Positions 25,219 to 37,979 are shown, counted from the stretch's first letter. The stretch is DNA of 64,000 bases from Panulirus ornatus (GCF_036320965.1 NC_092279.1:17276241-17340240); one strand, 5' to 3'. Translations and numbers: made by a program. The notes: generated from the letters alone by a model not told the origin.

Positions 25219-25580
25219 ACGATACAAATGTCCTTTGGGCATAGCAGCTTGTAGGTCCCTTGGATACGATAACTTTGATTACTTAAATGCAATAACGATT
25301 CCTTGAAATACAATTTACTTGCTTAAAATGCAATACTTTCATTCCTTAATTACTGCCTATGTTTGCATACGATAACTTAAAAACATCAAAGTAATCCCTT
25401 GAGTGCTGTAACTTAATTATTACAATACGTAAGTACTTGATTACCATAACTTGATCTGTCAGTTACAGTAACTTGAAAACCTTTCTTTAAGCACGAAAAC
25501 TTGGCCAGTCTGCTGATCTAACTTAATCCACGGCAAACAGGAGTAACTTTACCCTCTGTTCTTGACCCCTCAAATAACTT
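25219..25580. repeat. AT-rich degenerate repeat around TACGATAACTTGA
   Basis: Loosely repeated phrases such as GATAACTT and CAGTAACTTGA at 20-30 base intervals. Too diverged for a firm unit. Confidence 0.4.
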
Positions 25581-25586
25581 TATTCT

Positions 25587-26436
25587 TGAATTAAGGTAAG
25601 ATCCCGTATTCCTAAATTAAGGTGAGACCCCCGTATTCCTAAATTAAGGTGAGACTCCGTATTCCTAAATTAAGGTAAGACCCCGTATTCCTAAATTAAG
25701 GTAAGACCCCGTATTCCTAAATTAAGGTAAGACCCCGTATTCCTAAATTAAGGTGGGACCCCGCATTCCTAAATTAAGGTGAGACCCCGTATTCCTAAAT
25801 TAAGGTAAGACCCCGTATTCCTAAATTAAGGTAAGACCCGTATTCCTAAATTAAGGTGAGACCCCGTATTCCTAAATTAAGGTAAGACCCCGTATTCCGA
25901 AATTAAGGTAAGACCCCGTATTCCTAAATTAAGGTAAGACCCCGTATTCCTAAATTAAGGTAAGACCCCGTATTTCTGAATTAAGGTAAGACCCCGTATT
26001 CCTAAATTAAGGTGAGACCCCGTATTCCTAAATTAAGGTAAGACCCCGTATTCCTAAATTAAGGTGAGACCCCGCATTCCTAAATTAAGGTGAGACCCCG
26101 CATTCCTAAATTAAGGTGAGACCCCGCATTCCTAAATTAAGGTGAGACCCCGTATTCCTAAATTAAGGTGAGACCCCGTATTCCTAAATCAAGGTAAGAC
26201 CCCGTATTCCTAAATTAAGGTAAGACCCCGTATTCCTAAATCAAGGTGAGACCCCGTATTCCTAAATTAAGGTGAGACCCCGTATTCCTAAATGAAGGTG
26301 AGACCCCGTATTCCTAAAATAAGGTAAGACCCCGCATTCCTAAATTAAGGTGATCTCCCTATATTCCTAAATTAAGGTAAGACCCCGTATTCCTAAATTA
26401 AGGTGATCTCCCTGTATTCCTTAATTAAGGTAAGCC
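25587..26436. repeat. 26-bp minisatellite, 33 units, carrying AAGGTRAGA
   Basis: Units of AAATTAAGGTAAGACCCCGT plus ATTCCT. I counted 33 units: 17 have AAGGTAAG, 13 have AAGGTGAG and 3 have other variants. AAG|GTRAGA is the consensus 5' splice site on the plus strand. Confidence 0.97.
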
Positions 26437-26707
26437 CCCCCCCCCAGCCGCCCGCCGCCGCCCTCCCCACACTTGAGTAACGCTGATCTAACCCCTTGAG
26501 CACGATCAGACCAAGAAGAACGTGCAGATTGAACTCCTTCCCAGAATTACCATCGCCAACGGAGTTCAAAGCTGTTTCGTTTTCCTCCCGCGTGCGATCG
26601 AGACGGTGATGTGAGCCACGTCAGGTCGGACGATCATCTGCGACGGGAGGGTGTGGCTCTTCCTGTTGTCACAGCCTCGTGAAAAAAATGAAAAAAAAAA
26701 AAACCCC
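26437..26707. other. Spacer between two minisatellites
   Basis: C-run and GCC-rich sequence at 26437-26470, then unique sequence including a TTGAGCACGA phrase, ending in an A-rich run. No gene seen. Confidence 0.45.
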
Positions 26708-29700
26708 CACCATTCACCACTACCACCACCATCGTTACCAACCATCACCACTACCACCACCATCGTTACCAACCATCACCACTACCACCATCGTTACCAA
26801 CCATCACCACTACCACCACCATCGTTACCAACCATCACCACTACCACCATCGTTACCAACCATCACCACTACCACCATCGTTACCAACCATCACCACTAC
26901 CACCATCGTTACCAACCATCACCACTACCACCATCGTTACCAACCATCACCACTACCACCATCGTTACCAACCATCACCACTACCACCATCGTTACCAAC
27001 CATCACCACTACCACCATCGTTACCAACCATCACCACTACCACCATCGTTACCAACCATCACCACTACCACCATCGTTACCAACCATCACCACTACCACC
27101 ATCGTTACCAACCATCACCACTACCACCATCGTTACCAACCATCACCACTACCACCACCATCGTTACCAACCATCACCACTACCACCATCGTTACCAACC
27201 ATCACCACTACCACCATCGTTACCAACCATCACCACTACCACCATCGTTACCAACCATCACCACTACCACCATCGTTACCAACCATCACCACTACCACCA
27301 TCGTTACCAACCATCACCACTACCACCATCGTTACCAACCATCACCACTACCACCACCATCGTTACCAACCATCACCACTACCACCATCGTTACCAACCA
27401 TCACCACTACCACCATCGTTACCAACCATCACCACTACCACCACCATCGTTACCAACCATCACCACTACCACCACCATCGTTACCAACCATCACCACTAC
27501 CACCATCGTTACCAACCATCACCACTACCACCATCGTTACCAACCATCACCACTACCACCATCGTTACCAACCATCACCACTACCACCACCATCGTTACC
27601 AACCATCACCACTACCACCATCGTTACCAACCAACACCACTACCACCATCGTTACCAACCAACACCACTACCACCATCGTTACCAACCATCACCACTCCC
27701 ACCATCGTTACCAACCATCACCACTACCACCATCGTTACCAACCATCACCACTACCACCATCGTTACCAACCATCACCACTACCACCATCGTTACCAACC
27801 ATCACCACTACCACCACCATCGTTACCAACCATCACCACTACCACCACCATCGTTACCAACCATCACCACTACCACCACCATCGTTACCAACCATCACCA
27901 CTACCACCACCATCGTTACCAACCATCACCACTACCACCACCATCGTTACCAACCATCACCACTACCACCATCGTTACCAACCATCACCACTACCACCAT
28001 CGTTACCAACCATCACCACTACCACCATCGTTACCAACCATCACCACTACCACCACCATCGTTACCAACCATCACCACTACCACCATCGTTACCAACCAT
28101 CACCACTACCACCATCGTTACCAACCATCACCACTACCACCATCGTTACCAACCATCACCACTACCACCACCATCGTTACCAACCATCACCACTACCACC
28201 ATCGTTACCAACCATCACCACTACCACCATCGTTACCAACCATCACCACTACCACCACCATCGTTACCAACCATCACCACTACCACCACCATCGTTACCA
28301 ACCATCACCACTACCACCATCGTTACCAACCATCACCACTACCACCATCGTTACCAACCATCACCACTACCACCACCATCGTTACCAACCATCACCACTA
28401 CCACCACCATCGTTACCAACCATCACCACTACCACCATCGTTACCAACCATCACCACTACCACCATCGTTACCAACCATCACCACTACCACCATCGTTAC
28501 CAACCATCACCACTACCACCATCGTTACCAACCATCACCACTACCACCACCATCGTTACCAACCATCACCACTACCACCATCGTTACCAACCATCACCAC
28601 TACCACCACCATCGTTACCAACCATCACCACTACCACCACCATCGTTACCAACCATCACCACTACCACCACCATCGTTACCAACCATCACCACTACCACC
28701 ACCATCGTTACCAACCATCACCACTACCACCACCATCGTTACCAACCATCACCACTACCACCACCATCGTTACCAACCATCACCACTACCACCACCATCG
28801 TTACCAACCATCACCACTACCACCACCATCGTTACCAACCATCACCACTACCACCACCATCGTTACCAACCATCACCACTACCACCATCGTTACCAACCA
28901 TCACCACTACCACCATCGTTACCAACCATCACCACTACCACCATCGTTACCAACCATCACCACTACCACCATCGTTACCAACCATCACCACTACCACCAT
29001 CGTTACCAACCATCACCACTACCACCACCATCGTTACCAACCATCACCACTACCACCACCATCGTTACCAACCATCACCACTACCACCACCATCGTTACC
29101 AACCATCACCACTACCACCACCATCGTTACCAACCATCACCACTACCACCACCATCGTTACCAACCATCACCACTACCACCACCATCGTTACCAACCATC
29201 ACCACTACCACCACCATCGTTACCAACCATCACCACTACCACCACCATCGTTACCAACCATCACCACTACCACCACCATCGTTACCAACCATCACCACTA
29301 CCACCACCATCGTTACCAACCATCACCACTACCACCACCATCGTTACCAACCATCACCACTACCACCACCATCGTTACCAACCATCACCACTACCACCAC
29401 CATCGTTACCAACCATCACCACTACCACCACCATCGTTACCAACCATCACCACTACCACCACCATCGTTACCAACCATCACCACTACCACCACCATCGTT
29501 ACCAACCATCACCACTACCACCACCATCGTTACCAACCATCACCACTACCACCACCATCGTTACCAACCATCACCACTACCACCACCATCGTTACCAACC
29601 ATCACCACTACCACCATCGTTACCAACCATCACCACTACCACCACCATCGTTACCAACCATCACCACTACCACCACCATCGTTACCAACCATCACCACTA

Positions 29701-31275
29701 CCACCATCGTTACCAACCATCACCACTACCACCATCGTTACCAACCATCACCACTACCACCATCGTTACCAACCATCACCACTACCACCACCATCGTTAC
29801 CAACCATCACCACTACCACCATCGTTACCAACCATCACCACTACCACCACCATCGTTACCAACCATCACCACTACCACCACCATCGTTACCAACCATCAC
29901 CACTACCACCACCATCGTTACCAACCATCACCACTCCCACCATCGTTACCAACCATCACCACTACCACCACCATCGTTACCAACCATCACCACTACCACC
30001 ACCATCGTTACCAACCATCACCACTACCACCACCATCGTTACCAACCAACACCACTACCACCATCGTTACCAACCATCACCACTACCACCATCGTTACCA
30101 ACCATCACCACTACCACCATCGTTACCAACCATCACCACTACCACCACCATCGTTACCAACCAACACCACTACCACCATCGTTACCAACCATCACCACTC
30201 CCACCATCGTTACCAACCATCACCACTACCACCATCGTCGTTACTAGCCATCACCACTACCACCACCATCGTTACCAACCATCACCACTACCACCACCAT
30301 CGTTACCAACCATCACCACTACCACCACCATCGTTACCAACCATCACCACTACCACCACCATCGTTACCAACCATCACCACTACCACCATCGTTACCAAC
30401 CATCACCACTACCACCATCGTTACCAACCATCACCACTACCACCATCGTTACCAACCATCACCACTACCACCACCATCGTTACCAACCATCACCACTACC
30501 ACCATCGTTACCAACCATCACCACTACCACCACCATCGTTACCAACCATCACCACTACCACCATCGTTACCAACCATCACCACTACCACCACCATCGTTA
30601 CCAACCATCACCACTACCACCACCATCGTTACCAACCATCACCACTACCACCACTATCGTTACCAACCATCACCACTACCACCATCGTTACCAACAATCA
30701 CCACAACCACCATCGTTACCAACCATCACCACTACCACCACCATCGATACCAACCATCACCACTACCACCACCATCGTTACCAACCATCACCACTACCAC
30801 CACCATCGTTACCAACCATCACCACTACCACCACCATCGTTACCAACCATCACCACTACCACCATCGTTACCAACCATCACCACTACCACCACCATCGTT
30901 ACAAACCATCACCACTACCACCACCATCGTTACCAACCATCACCACTACCACCACCATCGTTACCAACCATCACCACTACCACCACCATCGTTACCAACC
31001 ATCACCACTACCACCACCATCGTTACCAACCATCACCACTACCACCACCATCGTTACCAACCATCACCACTACCACCATCATCGTTACCAACCATCACCA
31101 TTACCACCATCATCATTACCAACCATCACCACTACCACCATCATCATTACCAACCATCACCACTACCACCATCGTTACCAACCATCACCACTACCACCAC
31201 CATCGTTACCAACCATCACCACTACCACCACCATCGTTACCAACCATCACCACTACCACCATCGTTACAACCACG
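26708..31275. repeat. Minisatellite of about 4.6 kb with 28- and 31-bp units, about 155 copies
   Basis: Units of CCATCACCACTACCACCATC plus GTTACCAA. The 31-bp form has an extra ACC. Both lengths leave remainder 1 when divided by three, so every plus frame cycles through the same His/Pro/Thr-rich peptide without stops. This produces apparent open frames of 1198 and 1551 codons that are not supported as genes. Blocks rich in 28-mers (26.83-27.15 kb) and in 31-mers (29.0-29.6 kb) are segregated. Homogeneity suggests recent expansion. Confidence 0.98.
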
Positions 31276-31500
31276 ATTACCACTTCGTTACCACCATCAC
31301 CGACTGCCTACAATGCCACACCACCACCACCTAGACATCACCAACACTACCGTTACCCATGGTGGTGCTACCATCACCCGTCCCTTCACCATTTTCACCA
31401 CCTCCACCACATCCTTCGTTGCTGCCACCACTACTGTCCCCCCTACCACCACCATTGTCACTGCCATTACCACTGTCGGCAGTGGCCGCTCATGGAGGTA
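31276..31500. repeat. Decayed CCA-rich fringe of the minisatellite
   Basis: ACC/ACT-rich sequence without clear units, probably eroded edge copies. Confidence 0.55.
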
Positions 31501-31644
31501 CTTCCCACTTGACGCAGGAGTGTGGAAGTGATGCCAGTAACCATCTTACACCCCGCGTGTCAGGATTAGCTGGTGTGTGTGTCTCACTGAAGCTAAGCTG
31601 CCAGGGTAGACTTAACGTTTCTGGACATGCACATAACGTTTAAT

Positions 31645-32400
31645 ATCGTCACCGGTTGTATTGGATGTAGTAGATGCTGTACGTCAGCTGTACTGGATGT
31701 AGTAGATGCTGTACGTCAGCTGTACTGGATGTAGTAGATACCGTACGTCAGCTGTACTGGATGTAGTAGATGCTGTACGTCAGCTGTACAGGATGTAGTA
31801 GATGCTGTACGTCAGCTGTACTGGATGTAGTAGATACTGTACGTCAGCTGTACTGGATGTAGTAGATGCTGTACGTCAGCTGTACTGGATGTAGTAGATA
31901 CTGTACGTCAGCTGTACTGGATGTAGTAGATACTGTACGTCAGCTGTACTGGATGTAGTAGATACTGTACGTCAGCTGTACTGGATGTAGTAGATACTGT
32001 ACGTCAGCTGTACTGGATGTAGAAGATGCTGTACGTCAGCTGTACTGGATGTAGTAGATGCTGTACGTCAGCTGTACTGGATGTAGTAGATGCTGTACGT
32101 CAGCTGTACTGGATGTAGTAGATGCTGTACGTCAGCTGTACTGGATGTAGTAGATACTGTACGTCAGCTGTACTGGATGTAGTAGATACTGTGCGTCAGC
32201 TGTACTGGATGTAGTAGATGCTGTACGTCAGCTGTACTGGATGTAGTAGATACTGTGCGTCAGCTGTACTGGATGTAGTAGATGCTGTACGTCAGCTGTA
32301 CTGGATGTAGTAGATACTGTGCGTCAGCTGTACTGGATGTAGTAGATGCTGTACGTCAGCTGTACTGGATGTAGTAGATACTATACGTCAGCTGAACGGG
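31645..32400. repeat. 32-bp minisatellite, about 23 copies
   Basis: Units of TGTACTGGATGTAGTAGATG plus CTGTACGTCAGC. The main variants are GATGCTG and GATACTG, and later copies also have GTGCGTC. Each unit contains the CAGCTG palindrome at the junction. Confidence 0.97.
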
Positions 32401-32590
32401 GTACCGTACGATGCTGTACAGTATGTAGTAAAATGCTGTTCGTCAGCTGTACAGGATGTCGTAACATACTGTACGTCAGCTGCACAGTATATAGTAACGT
32501 GATGTACGTCGGCTGTGCAGTATACAGTAAGATGCATTACGTCAGCAGTGCAGTATATACAGCAAGATACTGTACGTCGGACGTAAGAGT
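32401..32590. repeat. Diverged tail of the 32-bp array
   Basis: About six degraded copies (CTGTACAGTATGTAGTAA and similar), each keeping TACGTC(A/G)GC. Confidence 0.75.
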
Positions 32591-33009
32591 GCGATGGCAG
32601 AAAAGCATGGCGTCGCATGGACATCCTCATTCCTCACCCCAGCATCGCCTCACGACCGGTTCGTAACCCAGAATTATTGGCGCTTTAGCCGGCAGTGACG
32701 TCATGGACTGGCATGGCATGGGGAGGGGAGGGTGGGTGACCTAACAGACGGGGGGGGGGGGGAGTTGCTTCACGCGGTAAATGGGAAATGAGCGGGGGGA
32801 GGCGCCACGGGAAGAAATCGAAAAAAACATTGAGCTGCGAATTAAAGAAAAAGAGATGGGGATAGAAAACGAGAAGACGTCCACACCACCGCATCAAGGC
32901 TATGAATCTCTCCTTTACATTTCCTCGCTTTTCTTTTTTCCCAGCCTGTAATCTCGATCCTCTGCGTGTCATCATTTCCCCCTAAGCTCATCTTCTGTGT
33001 GTCCTTCAG

Positions 33010-33140
33010 GCCAGCAACTCTCCCGTTCTGCTCAGTCTGGCAGCTCAGTACAGCCTCTGCTTGCATATGTTCCCGTCATATCCTCAGCAGCCCCATCTCT
33101 CGTCTCTCCTCAGCGCACGGCATCCCCTTACCTTCCCAAG
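33010..33140 (+). CDS. Exon-like Ser/Pro-rich segment; uncertain
   Basis: A strong acceptor (TCTTCTGTGTGTCCTTCAG|G) precedes 131 open nucleotides ending at the donor CCCAAG|GTGTGC. The open frame reads GQQLSRSAQSGSSVQ... and finishes SPYLPK: two leading bases, then 43 codons. The sequence is Ser/Pro/Gln-rich and unrecognised. It lies directly before a (CA)n tract. No partner exon was found. Confidence 0.28.
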
Positions 33141-33172
33141 GTGTGCCCATACCACCCCGTACCACCTCAGCC

Positions 33173-33174
<2 letters not shown>

Positions 33175-33222
<48 letters not shown>
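33175..33222. repeat. (CA)n microsatellite
   Basis: CA repeats of 48 bp. Confidence 0.97.
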
Positions 33223-33225
<3 letters not shown>

Positions 33226-33497
33226 CGTCAGGCTGGAGCAGCCACCTCCCGGATCTCTCTCTATGGCACATGATAGTCACGGTGTAATCATTAGGATGAT
33301 GACACACGGAATAAAGATATTTGTGTGTATATATATGTGTGTGTGTGTGTGTGTGATTATGGTTTCCTTCTGCCGGAGGGAGCTGCCTTCTGAATGAAGT
33401 TGGAGTCTTTCCTGAGGGAGGTGTTAGTGGCGGCTTATGTAGTGGGATCTTACGTCTTGATAATCTCCTTCCATTTGTTATTATGTCACCCCCCAGG

Positions 33498-33719
33498 TCC
33501 CCATCTCCAGGAGCTCTCGCAGCTTCAAGGCTGCGCTACAGTCACTGGCAGGGAAAGGATGGCCTCTTCTGGAATGAGAAGTTAAAGGATGGTCTCTTCT
33601 GGAATGAGAAGGTAAAGGATGGCCTCTTCTGGAATGAGAAGTTAAAGGATGGCCTCTTCTGGAATGAGAGGTTCTTTGACGAGACATACCACTCCGTCTA
33701 CGCAACCGCCTGGCCTGAG
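33498..33719 (+). CDS. Exon-like segment containing a 10-residue tandem repeat; uncertain
   Basis: Begins after a pyrimidine-rich acceptor (TTATGTCACCCCCCAG|G) and is open to a possible donor (CCTGAG|GTACTC). Inside it a 30-bp unit repeats four times (about 33553-33672), encoding KDGLFWNEKL-type decapeptides in frame, followed by FFDETYHSVYATAWPE. The repeat length is a multiple of three, unlike most arrays in this window, so a repeated peptide is possible. It is equally explained as a small minisatellite. Confidence 0.22.
33553..33672. repeat. 30-bp repeat, 4 copies
   Basis: Units of AAAGGATGGCCTCTTCTGGA plus ATGAGAAGTT. They lie within the exon-like segment 33498-33719. Confidence 0.92.
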
Positions 33720-34369
33720 GTACTCATCACTGGCGGCCTACCACAGGCAGGTGGGGCCTGGCAACGCTGATAACCCCCACTGGAGACTGGAGATGGCCTT
33801 ATGTAGTTGGCGACACTTGTGGGAAGACGTTTGATACCCCTCGGTAGAAGGAGGGCGGCGCCCTGGATCGCGTCCAGGGCAGAGAGGCAGAGGTTCGAGA
33901 GTCTCTTCTTGGCACCACTGACCAAGTCGGGACTCCAGCTGCTGTTCCAGTATAGACTTTGGTCTCGCGCCTCTGACCGGGGGGCTCACGTTCTCATTGA
34001 TCTGTAGTACTTCTCATTTTAGCTTTGCCATATCATGCTACAAGGCTACGAGTCCAATTCTGCTGAACATGACCAATGAAAAATATTATCTATCTAACTT
34101 TCCGTTCGTACCACCCAAGGGATGTAGATTGTCAGATGTAAATGACTTGTAACCACCAGTGACCTCAGATTGTATGTCCAACGTAGTCCTAAGCCAACAA
34201 GGCTTTGACGAACAGACTGGCAGGGGCGTGCGAGTGTCGGTTGTGGAGGGCGAGGCAGGAGGAACAAGCGCTGGGAGCGTCCAGCCATGATACACTGTAC
34301 AGTAAGAGTCAGGGTGGGCCTATGTCCCGTACTCCTCCCGCCCATTGTGATGTTTTATGGGGGAGGACA

Positions 34370-34700
34370 GCTGCAGTGCTGGTGGTGGTGAGGGTAGAGG
34401 AGTGGTGGTGAGGGAGGGAGGGTTGGTTGGTGGTGAGGTAGGGAGGGAGGGAAGGAGGGTTGGTGGAGATGATGGTATGGTACTGGTGATAGTGAAGGAG
34501 AAAGGTGCACAGGTGACACAAGCGTGATAATGAAGATGGTGCAATGGTGGGGAAAGGCGTGGTGATGGGGTTGACAGAGGAAAGGTGTAGTGGTGATGGA
34601 GATGACAGTGAAAGGTGTGGTCATGGTGGTGGTGATGGAGATGACAGTGAAAGGTGTGGTAATGGTGGAGGTGGTGGTGGAGGCGGTAAAAGGTGTGGTG
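34370..34700. repeat. GGT/GGA-rich degenerate repeat tract
   Basis: GTGGTGATGGAGATGACAGT and GAAAGGTGTGGT recur at 30-50 base intervals among GGGA and GGT runs. Confidence 0.65.
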
Positions 34701-35255
34701 GTATAAACAGACATGAGACGCTGATGGACTCTCCGTCTGCACCACAGACCGCCGTGTCCCAAAACATGGTGGGTCATCTTGTTAGCTGAAGATTTACGGG
34801 GTCGTGTCTTGTATTGTGGCGGTGATTGCTTCCTGGAACACCCTTGTCCCCCCCCCCCCCCTTACTCTTTTCTCCTCCCGGGACGCCATTTCTCTGGGGG
34901 GTCTCACGGAGGGTCATTTTTACTGGGCCTGACATTCATCTGTACAGACGGACGGGTGACAAATGTTTCCCCCAGTTCCTCCTCTTCGATTCATTGTTTG
35001 GTTTTACACCGTCATGCGTTACTGTGCTCGTGTCTCGTTCGTCGGCCCGACAGCAACAGCCCGACAGCTGCTGCCTCTCCCCTCCCCTGACAGTAGCAAC
35101 ACTGTAACACGATAGCAAGAACTCAACACAGTCCCCGCGGTAGCAGCAGAATTACACATGCACCCGCTTGCTGGAAGACAGGAGTTGCCACGGTAGAAAC
35201 AGCTCGGCGGTCCCCCACAGTTGCTTAGACTCGACAATCTTTCACAGGAGCGACA
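34701..35255. other. Unique sequence, no gene recognised
   Basis: Contains a C-run near 34.85 kb. Open frames here overlap in all directions with no domain or splice support. Confidence 0.4.
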
Positions 35256-35256
35256 A

Positions 35257-35259
<3 letters not shown>

Positions 35260-35298
<39 letters not shown>

Positions 35299-35485
35299 AC
35301 ACGCACACACACACGAGTACGTCTCTTTGTCTTCATCAATCAACAACAACCACAACAACCCCCATTTTTGTTTCTCCTTATTACTTTCTCCCTTTCACAT
35401 TCTTCCTTCTTACTCTTCTCTTCATTCCCTTTTCTCCTTACTTTCAGTTCATCCTGCTTCACTTGTCCTCCTCCCGATGCTCATG

Positions 35486-35563
<78 letters not shown>
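35260..35563. repeat. (CA)n and (CT)n microsatellites
   Basis: (CA)n at 35260-35315 with a few T/G interruptions and (CT)37 at 35489-35563. The sequence between and after them is pyrimidine-rich. Confidence 0.95.
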
Positions 35564-35566
<3 letters not shown>

Positions 35567-35869
35567 ATACCCCTCGTTGTTCCGTTCACTCTCGCTTCTC
35601 CTCCTCCTCTTTCCCATTCCCCACCTCCTCGTCTTCCATCATCACCTCTCTCCCTCTCCCCGAGCGCCACCACCAGCCCCTTCCTCAACCCCTGCCAAAC
35701 CCCTCCCTTCCCTCATTCAGTGCACTCCTCGAGAACTTGGAAATATCAAAAAGCCAATTACCACCGCCTTTGATATCCTACAGGACTCGGAAATAGCCAC
35801 TGAAGGTCCATCACTCACTCGGGCTCCTGACGAACCTCTCGCGGGGACCTGGACCGCATTCGGGTCTTA

Positions 35870-36830
35870 AGCCTGTCTGTCCCTAGGCAAGGGGTCTTAG
35901 CCTGTAGAGGACTGATGCATCGTGTACCTCCGAGGGACACTGGGGTGGTGTACGCCTCCCTGGGTCTTACTCTCATGGGACTCCAAGCGGACTTGTTTCG
36001 ACATGGACTTCCTAAAGAGGGGGGGTCTTGATTTCTCTTAGTCCGCTTCGGGGTTCGTAAATGTCGTGTACTCCTTAAAGTCTTAGTTTGTCACGAACGA
36101 GGGAGGAGGAGGGGGTCTTGCTTTGCGGTGGACGGAGCAGTCCTTCGTCCGTCGTGGACCGAGGGTCTTAGCAGGTCACATAGACCAAGGAATCGTAAAT
36201 GTGTAGGGGAATCAGGCAGGGGTCGGAGTGTTATTGTGGGCCAAGGGATCACCGTTTGTCAAAAGAGATCTTGCTTTTTAGTGAAGCATCCGACGTTCTT
36301 TTTTTTCGTGGATTTTGTGTATGTCATACATCTTTTTTTTTTTTTTCCTGGGCTGAGGAGAGACTTGGGGCTTTAGTGTATTGCTGACAGCGGAAAGATT
36401 TTAGGAAAAGGTCTCGAGATATCATGAATCAAATTGTCGTGTGTTACTTAAGACTGACTGAGATTGATGAAATGGCGAGCGGGGTGGGGCCCCATGAAGG
36501 GATCTTAGTATATCATATTTGGTGTTGTGGTGGACCAGGACAGGAGTTTTGGCCAGTCACAGAAAAGGGAGTGTCACCTTTGTATGACAACAACGGGTTT
36601 TGTTTCATCGTGGATCATAGAAGGTCTAGTTTATAGTGGGAAAAAACGGAATTTACTTTGTCGTAAAATAAGAGGAGGTAAGTAGGTAGATCTTAGTTTG
36701 TCGAGGACAAAAAGGTCTTTGCTGGTTGTGGATAATGGGATCTGAATTCATCTTAAACCAGGAGGTTCCAAGTCGTCGTGGATCATGGAGACTTAGATCG
36801 TCGAAGAACAAAAGACTGTAAATGATCCTA
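35870..36830. repeat. Old degenerate repeat around GGTCTTAG and GTCGTGGA
   Basis: GGTCTTAG/GATCTTAG occurs repeatedly at about 50-70 base spacing, often followed by TTTGTC and GTGGAC. Probably an ancient array. No gene was recognised in it. Confidence 0.45.
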
Positions 36831-37206
36831 GTTGTGGAGGAGGTCCTTTTGACATCGCTGTCTTCGGTGCTTTCGCCAGCAGCTGAGTGTGTTGGGTTGA
36901 CTCTGTGACTCGTGTGACGTCCTGGTGTGTGTACCAGCCAGGGTAGGATTGACTGTAGGACGTTTTCCTAAAGCTGTGGACCATACTGCCGGAGGAAGAG
37001 AGATCCCTTACTGTGCCTATAGGAGACCCTAGTACACACTCATCGTTAACATTTGTCTCAGAAACTGACGGAGGTTAATGTAGGTTAAAGAGCGAGTTAT
37101 ATAATGGATTCCTTACTCTTTTCTCTTTAAATGACTGTTGGTTTGGAAAGACTACGTATGTTCTGAGTTATGTAAGAGTGTGAGGGGAAAACTAATATAA
37201 GCGCTT

Positions 37207-37242
37207 TGTGTGTGTGTGTGTGTGTGTGTGTGTCTGTCTGTC

Positions 37243-37298
<56 letters not shown>

Positions 37299-37340
37299 TG
37301 TGTGTGTGTCTGTGTGTGTGTGTGTGTCTGTGTGTGTGTT
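37207..37340. repeat. (TG)n microsatellite with CTG interruptions
   Basis: About 134 bp of TG repeats with periodic TCTG interruptions. Confidence 0.96.
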
Positions 37341-37979
37341 TAAGCCTGTTCCATCCCGTCATTCCTGTGTACATCCAGCCTCCATAGCCATGCTACCAGA
37401 GCGAGGGAGGGTCTAGGGTGATGAATGGGCGGCAGATGAATTATAGGGCGGACGAAGGGAGGGAATTGGGAGGATAGAAGGGACGATGGGGGTTAGGAGA
37501 GAGAGAGAGAGAGAGGGGGGTGATGGGTGTTTGTAAGAGGTAAGTAGGGGGAGGGGACTGCCAGATAAGTGTCCACTTGTTCGAAACCCGCACGGGGACT
37601 CGTCTTGTCAGCAGGCACCACCTCCCGCCATACTTATACTTATGTTACCGCGAAGTGTAAGTGTCTCGTACATCTACGAAATTAACTTCACAACGCCAGC
37701 AACAAAGCTTGGCCTCTGAGCAGCGCCAGCTTATTCAAATTGTATGTATTTTTGTCTTTCCTTTCCCCTGGCGTTACGTTATGACTGATGACCAGTTCTA
37801 ATGTAATTCGTATGAACAGTAAAACATTGTGTTCGCTGATGTCTGTGGTCATGGCTGGTTCGCTTATTTGTCAGTTTCCCTCCCCAAACACTTGAGCGTC
37901 CGAGTGCGCTGAGGGAAATGTGTGTAGTAATAAGCGGGTGTGTGGCAAGAGCAGGAGGCATCAGACGTGTACACAGAGT

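Noticed and set aside
16440..31275. CRISPR-like repeat-spacer arrays
   Set aside because: All arrays are head-to-tail without unique spacers and the genome is eukaryotic.
26651..31334. Open frames of 1198 and 1551 codons
   Set aside because: They arise from stop-free 28/31-bp units read in rotating frame. There is no start context, domain or non-repeat coding sequence.
33738..33989. Minus-strand similarity to the post-catalytic region of another LINE type (LDAIQ-like)
   Set aside because: Only a short LSALDAIQ phrase matches the expected pattern and the following residues do not.
37575..37640. GTTCGAAACC B-box suggesting a tRNA or tRNA-derived SINE
   Set aside because: No pairing T stem and no matching A-box at the right distance.
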